Shown here one piece after another: positions 61,398 to 64,000 of a stretch of DNA of 64,000 nt. The stretch is from Salegentibacter sp. (GTDB taxonomy: Bacteria; Bacteroidota; Bacteroidia; Flavobacteriales; Flavobacteriaceae). The translations under genes were made by a program, and so were the position numbers. How positions within the stretch are numbered: position 1 is the stretch's first letter; every line of letters starts with the position of its first letter. Under the pieces are notes generated by a model. That model saw only the letters and a program-made list of their open reading frames with translations. It ran no database searches and had not been told where the DNA came from. Location: NCBI GenBank assembly GCA_017795085.1, contig CP051246.1, positions 3,102,514 through 3,166,513 on the forward strand. Reading direction: 5' to 3'.

Positions 61398-64000
61398 ATG
61401 GAAATTATAACTTTAGAATGGAATACATTAATTTGGGAAGTTTTCGTTCTTTTTTCAATTGTTTTAATGCTTTATTGTCTTTATGACATTTTAACCCATT
61501 CCTTTAAAGGAAATGAAAAGCTAGTATGGATTTTAGTGCTCTTCTTAATTCCATTGGTGGGGCCTATCTTCTATTTGGTCCTCGGTAAAAAAAGGCTGAT
61601 GCATTTTGAAAATAAGAAAGATCATGTTTTTTTCAAAAAGCACTTGAGCCCTTTGAATTACATCATTTGTTTTTTCCTCCCCTTTTTGGTTTTTTCACAG
61701 GACAAGCCTGTGAGTGCCCAGGCTGCCCTGGCCGAAAAGGTTTATCTTCAACTGGATAGTCAGGTCTACACTACAAGCCAAACCATTTGGTTTAAGGCTC
61801 TGGTGACAAGTGCTGCCAATCATAGGCCTAGTTCCCTGAGTGGAGTACTACATGTTGAACTAATTAGCCCTGACCGCCGGATTATCGAAAAAAAACTGGT
61901 GAAAATTAAGCAGGGTTCAGGCGAGAACTTTTTCGAACTCCGGGACAACTATCCCCAGGGGAAATATCTTATTAGGGCATATACGCATTGGAACAAGAAC
62001 TTTTCTGAAGATTTTATCTTTAGAAGTTACATAGATATTTTTTCCTCTTCCACAGAAGAAACGGAATCAGCGATCACCAACGTAAACCTGATAAAAAAAG
62101 AAAGAGGGGAATACGAACTTGAGGGTCTGCTTAAACCTCGCCTTATCGATAGCCTGCACCGTAAGGAACTTGATGTTTACCTCTCTCTTGATGGTAATAA
62201 CGATACCCTGTCTCTCAAAGAAAATTCCGCTGGCACCTATGACTTAAATTACGAAGTGCCGGCTGATATTCGCAGGGCGAGTATTAGCTTTAAAACAAAT
62301 AATGATTTTCACCGAACCCGTGTTATTGCTCTTCATGAAGATACAGACCTTCAGTTTTTCCCGGAAAGCGGGGAACTGGTGAATGGCTTAATGAACAAAG
62401 TGGGTTTTAAAGTTTCAGGACCTGACGGAAAAGGATTTAAGGCAAAGGGTAAGATCATAGGCCAGAATGGTAAACTAATTACTTCTTTCGAGAGCAATCG
62501 CCTGGGTATGGGAAGTTTTCACATACAAGCTGATACCAGTACAACTTATTTTGCCAGATTGACCTCACCTCGAGAAGATCCCGAAGAAAAATACCCCTTA
62601 CCTACAGTAGTACCCAAAGGCAACAAATTATCTTTACTTAAAGCACAGGGAAATATAAGAATAGAGGCTTTCTCCAATAACCACGAATCGGACAGCATAT
62701 TTATTAATGTAAGCTCTAGGGGAATCAATTATTATCTGATTAAAAGTCGCCTCAAAAATGGCAGAGACCTTTCCATCATATCACCAGAGAAATTACCTCA
62801 AGGCATTATTGTTTTTACAATGTTGGACCATAAGAAGCGCCCTCTTGCAGAAAGGTTGTTTTTCAACGAGAGACGAGATAAAGAGCTTAAATTAAATATT
62901 ACGGCTGATCAGACTTCCTATGAGAAACGGGGAAAAACGAAGTTAAAGGTGCAGGTCACCAATAGCAAAGACCAAAAGGTAAAAGCTAATATTTCTGTAT
63001 TAGTAATAGACAATTCCGACATGGGCAGGATTCAGGAAAGACGTGAAAATATCTTATCATATTTTTTACTCAGTTCGGAAATAAGGGGAATAATAGAAGA
63101 TCCGGGCTACTATTTCAGGGAAACAAATAAGAATAGCCTGAAGGATATTGATGCGTTACTCCTCACCCAGGGATGGCGCAAATATAATTACCGGAACCCT
63201 GTGGGTGACAGTCTTTCTTATTCTCCTGAAACAAGCTTAAAAGTAAGCGGAACCGTTGGCGGAATTTTTTCTAGAAACAAATTGAAAGAAGGAATAGGCT
63301 TAACGCTTCTTACCTTCGGAAAAAACAGCGATATCTATACCTCAAAAAGTGACTCTACTGGACATTTTCGTTTTAACCTGGATGATTATTACGGACGTAA
63401 TCTGAATATCTTAGTACAAAGTAAAAATGAAGCAGGAAAAAGAAAGAACTATAGCGTTTCACTTGAGGAGCACAAGCCGCCTGAAGTCCTATATGATGAT
63501 GTTGAGGCCATAGTGAAGCCGGACAGTACCATGATTAACTTGGCCAAAAAACAACAAGAAAAACAAATGACCGAAGAAGCCTTCAAACTTGCCACAGGTG
63601 TTACTGAATTGGAAGAGGTGCATATCGACGCCTACAATTTAACTCCACAAAGAAAAGAGATGATGGAAACCTACGGAAAACCGGATATTGTAATTGATGG
63701 TGACAAGATAAGGGAAAAAGAAGAAAAGTGGTCTTATGGCCTTTATAGTGTCTTGCTCTTCAATTTTCCTGAAGGACTTAATATCGATGGAGGATTTGAG
63801 GGCCCTTTACGTGCAAGTGTGCTTGAGGGGGGTAACAACCGGGAGACCTTGGTTGTTATTGACGGCATTCCCGTACAAGGACATGACTACCATCTAATAC
63901 CTAATATTTCCCCCAGCGAAGTACGCAGTGTAGAAATCATAAAATTTGCCCAACGTTTTCAGCAGCTTTACAGAGAGGTTTACCCTGATAATCTGACGGC
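61398..64000 (+). CDS. PLDc_N-like membrane segment fused in frame to an MG2-like/TonB-plug-like protein (runs off the window)
   Basis: The frame from ATG 61398 has no stop to the window edge (over 860 codons). Residues 1-67 are a PLDc_N-type two-helix segment close to the 55743 gene (TLIWEVFVLFSIVLMLYCLY, LVWILVLFLIPLVGPIFYLV). An internal in-frame ATG at 61599 starts a second signal-like region (NYIICFFLPFLVFS-Q). An MG2-like beta domain follows (AEKVYLQLDSQVYTTSQTIW, DNYPQGKYLIRAYTHWNKNF), then a regulatory-like domain and a plug-like end (NRETLVVIDGIPVQGHDY, ISPSEVRSVEIIKFAQRF). The native gene may start at 61599 with the first part being an unrelated gene whose stop was lost. Confidence 0.75.
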   Translation, partial: MEIITLEWNTLIWEVFVLFSIVLMLYCLYDILTHSFKGNEKLVWILVLFLIPLVGPIFYLVLGKKRLMHFENKKDHVFFKKHLSPLNYIICFFLPFLVFSQDKPVSAQAALAEKVYLQLDSQVYTTSQTIWFKALVTSAANHRPSSLSGVLHVELISPDRRIIEKKLVKIKQGSGENFFELRDNYPQGKYLIRAYTHWNKNFSEDFIFRSYIDIFSSSTEETESAITNVNLIKKERGEYELEGLLKPRLIDSLHRKELDVYLSLDGNNDTLSLKENSAGTYDLNYEVPADIRRASISFKTNNDFHRTRVIALHEDTDLQFFPESGELVNGLMNKVGFKVSGPDGKGFKAKGKIIGQNGKLITSFESNRLGMGSFHIQADTSTTYFARLTSPREDPEEKYPLPTVVPKGNKLSLLKAQGNIRIEAFSNNHESDSIFINVSSRGINYYLIKSRLKNGRDLSIISPEKLPQGIIVFTMLDHKKRPLAERLFFNERRDKELKLNITADQTSYEKRGKTKLKVQVTNSKDQKVKANISVLVIDNSDMGRIQERRENILSYFLLSSEIRGIIEDPGYYFRETNKNSLKDIDALLLTQGWRKYNYRNPVGDSLSYSPETSLKVSGTVGGIFSRNKLKEGIGLTLLTFGKNSDIYTSKSDSTGHFRFNLDDYYGRNLNILVQSKNEAGKRKNYSVSLEEHKPPEVLYDDVEAIVKPDSTMINLAKKQQEKQMTEEAFKLATGVTELEEVHIDAYNLTPQRKEMMETYGKPDIVIDGDKIREKEEKWSYGLYSVLLFNFPEGLNIDGGFEGPLRASVLEGGNNRETLVVIDGIPVQGHDYHLIPNISPSEVRSVEIIKFAQRFQQLYREVYPDNLT

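Overview
The window looks like chromosomal DNA of a Bacteroidota bacterium, most likely a marine or environmental Flavobacteriia. The reasons are paired SusC/SusD genes with a giant hybrid two-component regulator, AT-rich DNA with lysine-rich proteins, fasciclin and DUF5007/DUF4983-like lipoproteins, and Bacteroidota-type insertion sequences. No tRNA, rRNA or CRISPR array was seen.

Layout. (1) 1-8.2 kb is mobile-element scar tissue. A recombinase-in-trio (RIT) element with 40-bp terminal inverted repeats sits inside the gene of another tyrosine recombinase. That recombinase's operon partner (3680-4693) and its end repeats in turn interrupt a radC gene. An ssb gene, small decayed ORFs and an IS110 element follow; the IS110 has a structured, partly tandem-duplicated non-coding end that may encode its bridge RNA. 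(2) 8.2-16.4 kb is a graveyard: a broken AbiEii-like nucleotidyltransferase, broken copies of a secreted gene family and fragments of IS1595, IS21 and IS3. (3) 16.8-21 kb is a full-length hybrid two-component system. (4) 22.5-41.4 kb is a polysaccharide/glycoprotein-utilisation locus on the minus strand: SusC2-SusD2-fasciclin-DUF5007-SusC1-SusD1-fasciclin-propeller lipoprotein-phosphatase-fold/LamG lipoprotein-M60-like protein-second phosphatase-fold/LamG lipoprotein. The M60-like protein has lost its HExxH residues. (5) 42.4-47.3 kb holds IS remnants, an IS200/IS605 TnpA and an ExbB-ExbD-ExbD operon. That operon ends in a TonB-like anchored protein whose C-terminus resembles a sugar-binding jelly roll instead of a TonB domain. 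(6) 48.1-60.2 kb is a repeat-rich array of secreted genes. (7) 60.2-61.4 kb is a broken IS4. After it, a long reading frame (61398 to the edge) joins a PLDc_N-type membrane segment to an MG2-like/TonB-plug-like protein.

The most unusual content is the array in (6), with decayed relatives in (2). A lipoprotein with a nearly invariant N-terminal half and a variable C-terminal half is followed immediately by a secreted partner gene. The variable half carries a JAMM-like HxH...PSxxD motif with an inserted cysteine pair. Between two copies the variable stretch covers the end of the lipoprotein gene and the first half of the partner gene, while both flanks are nearly identical. About eight lipoprotein copies and eleven partner copies, intact or broken, lie in the window. 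Most full-length lipoprotein copies share an upstream double C-tract motif. This resembles a polymorphic effector/immunity cassette system, but that function is inferred from organisation only.
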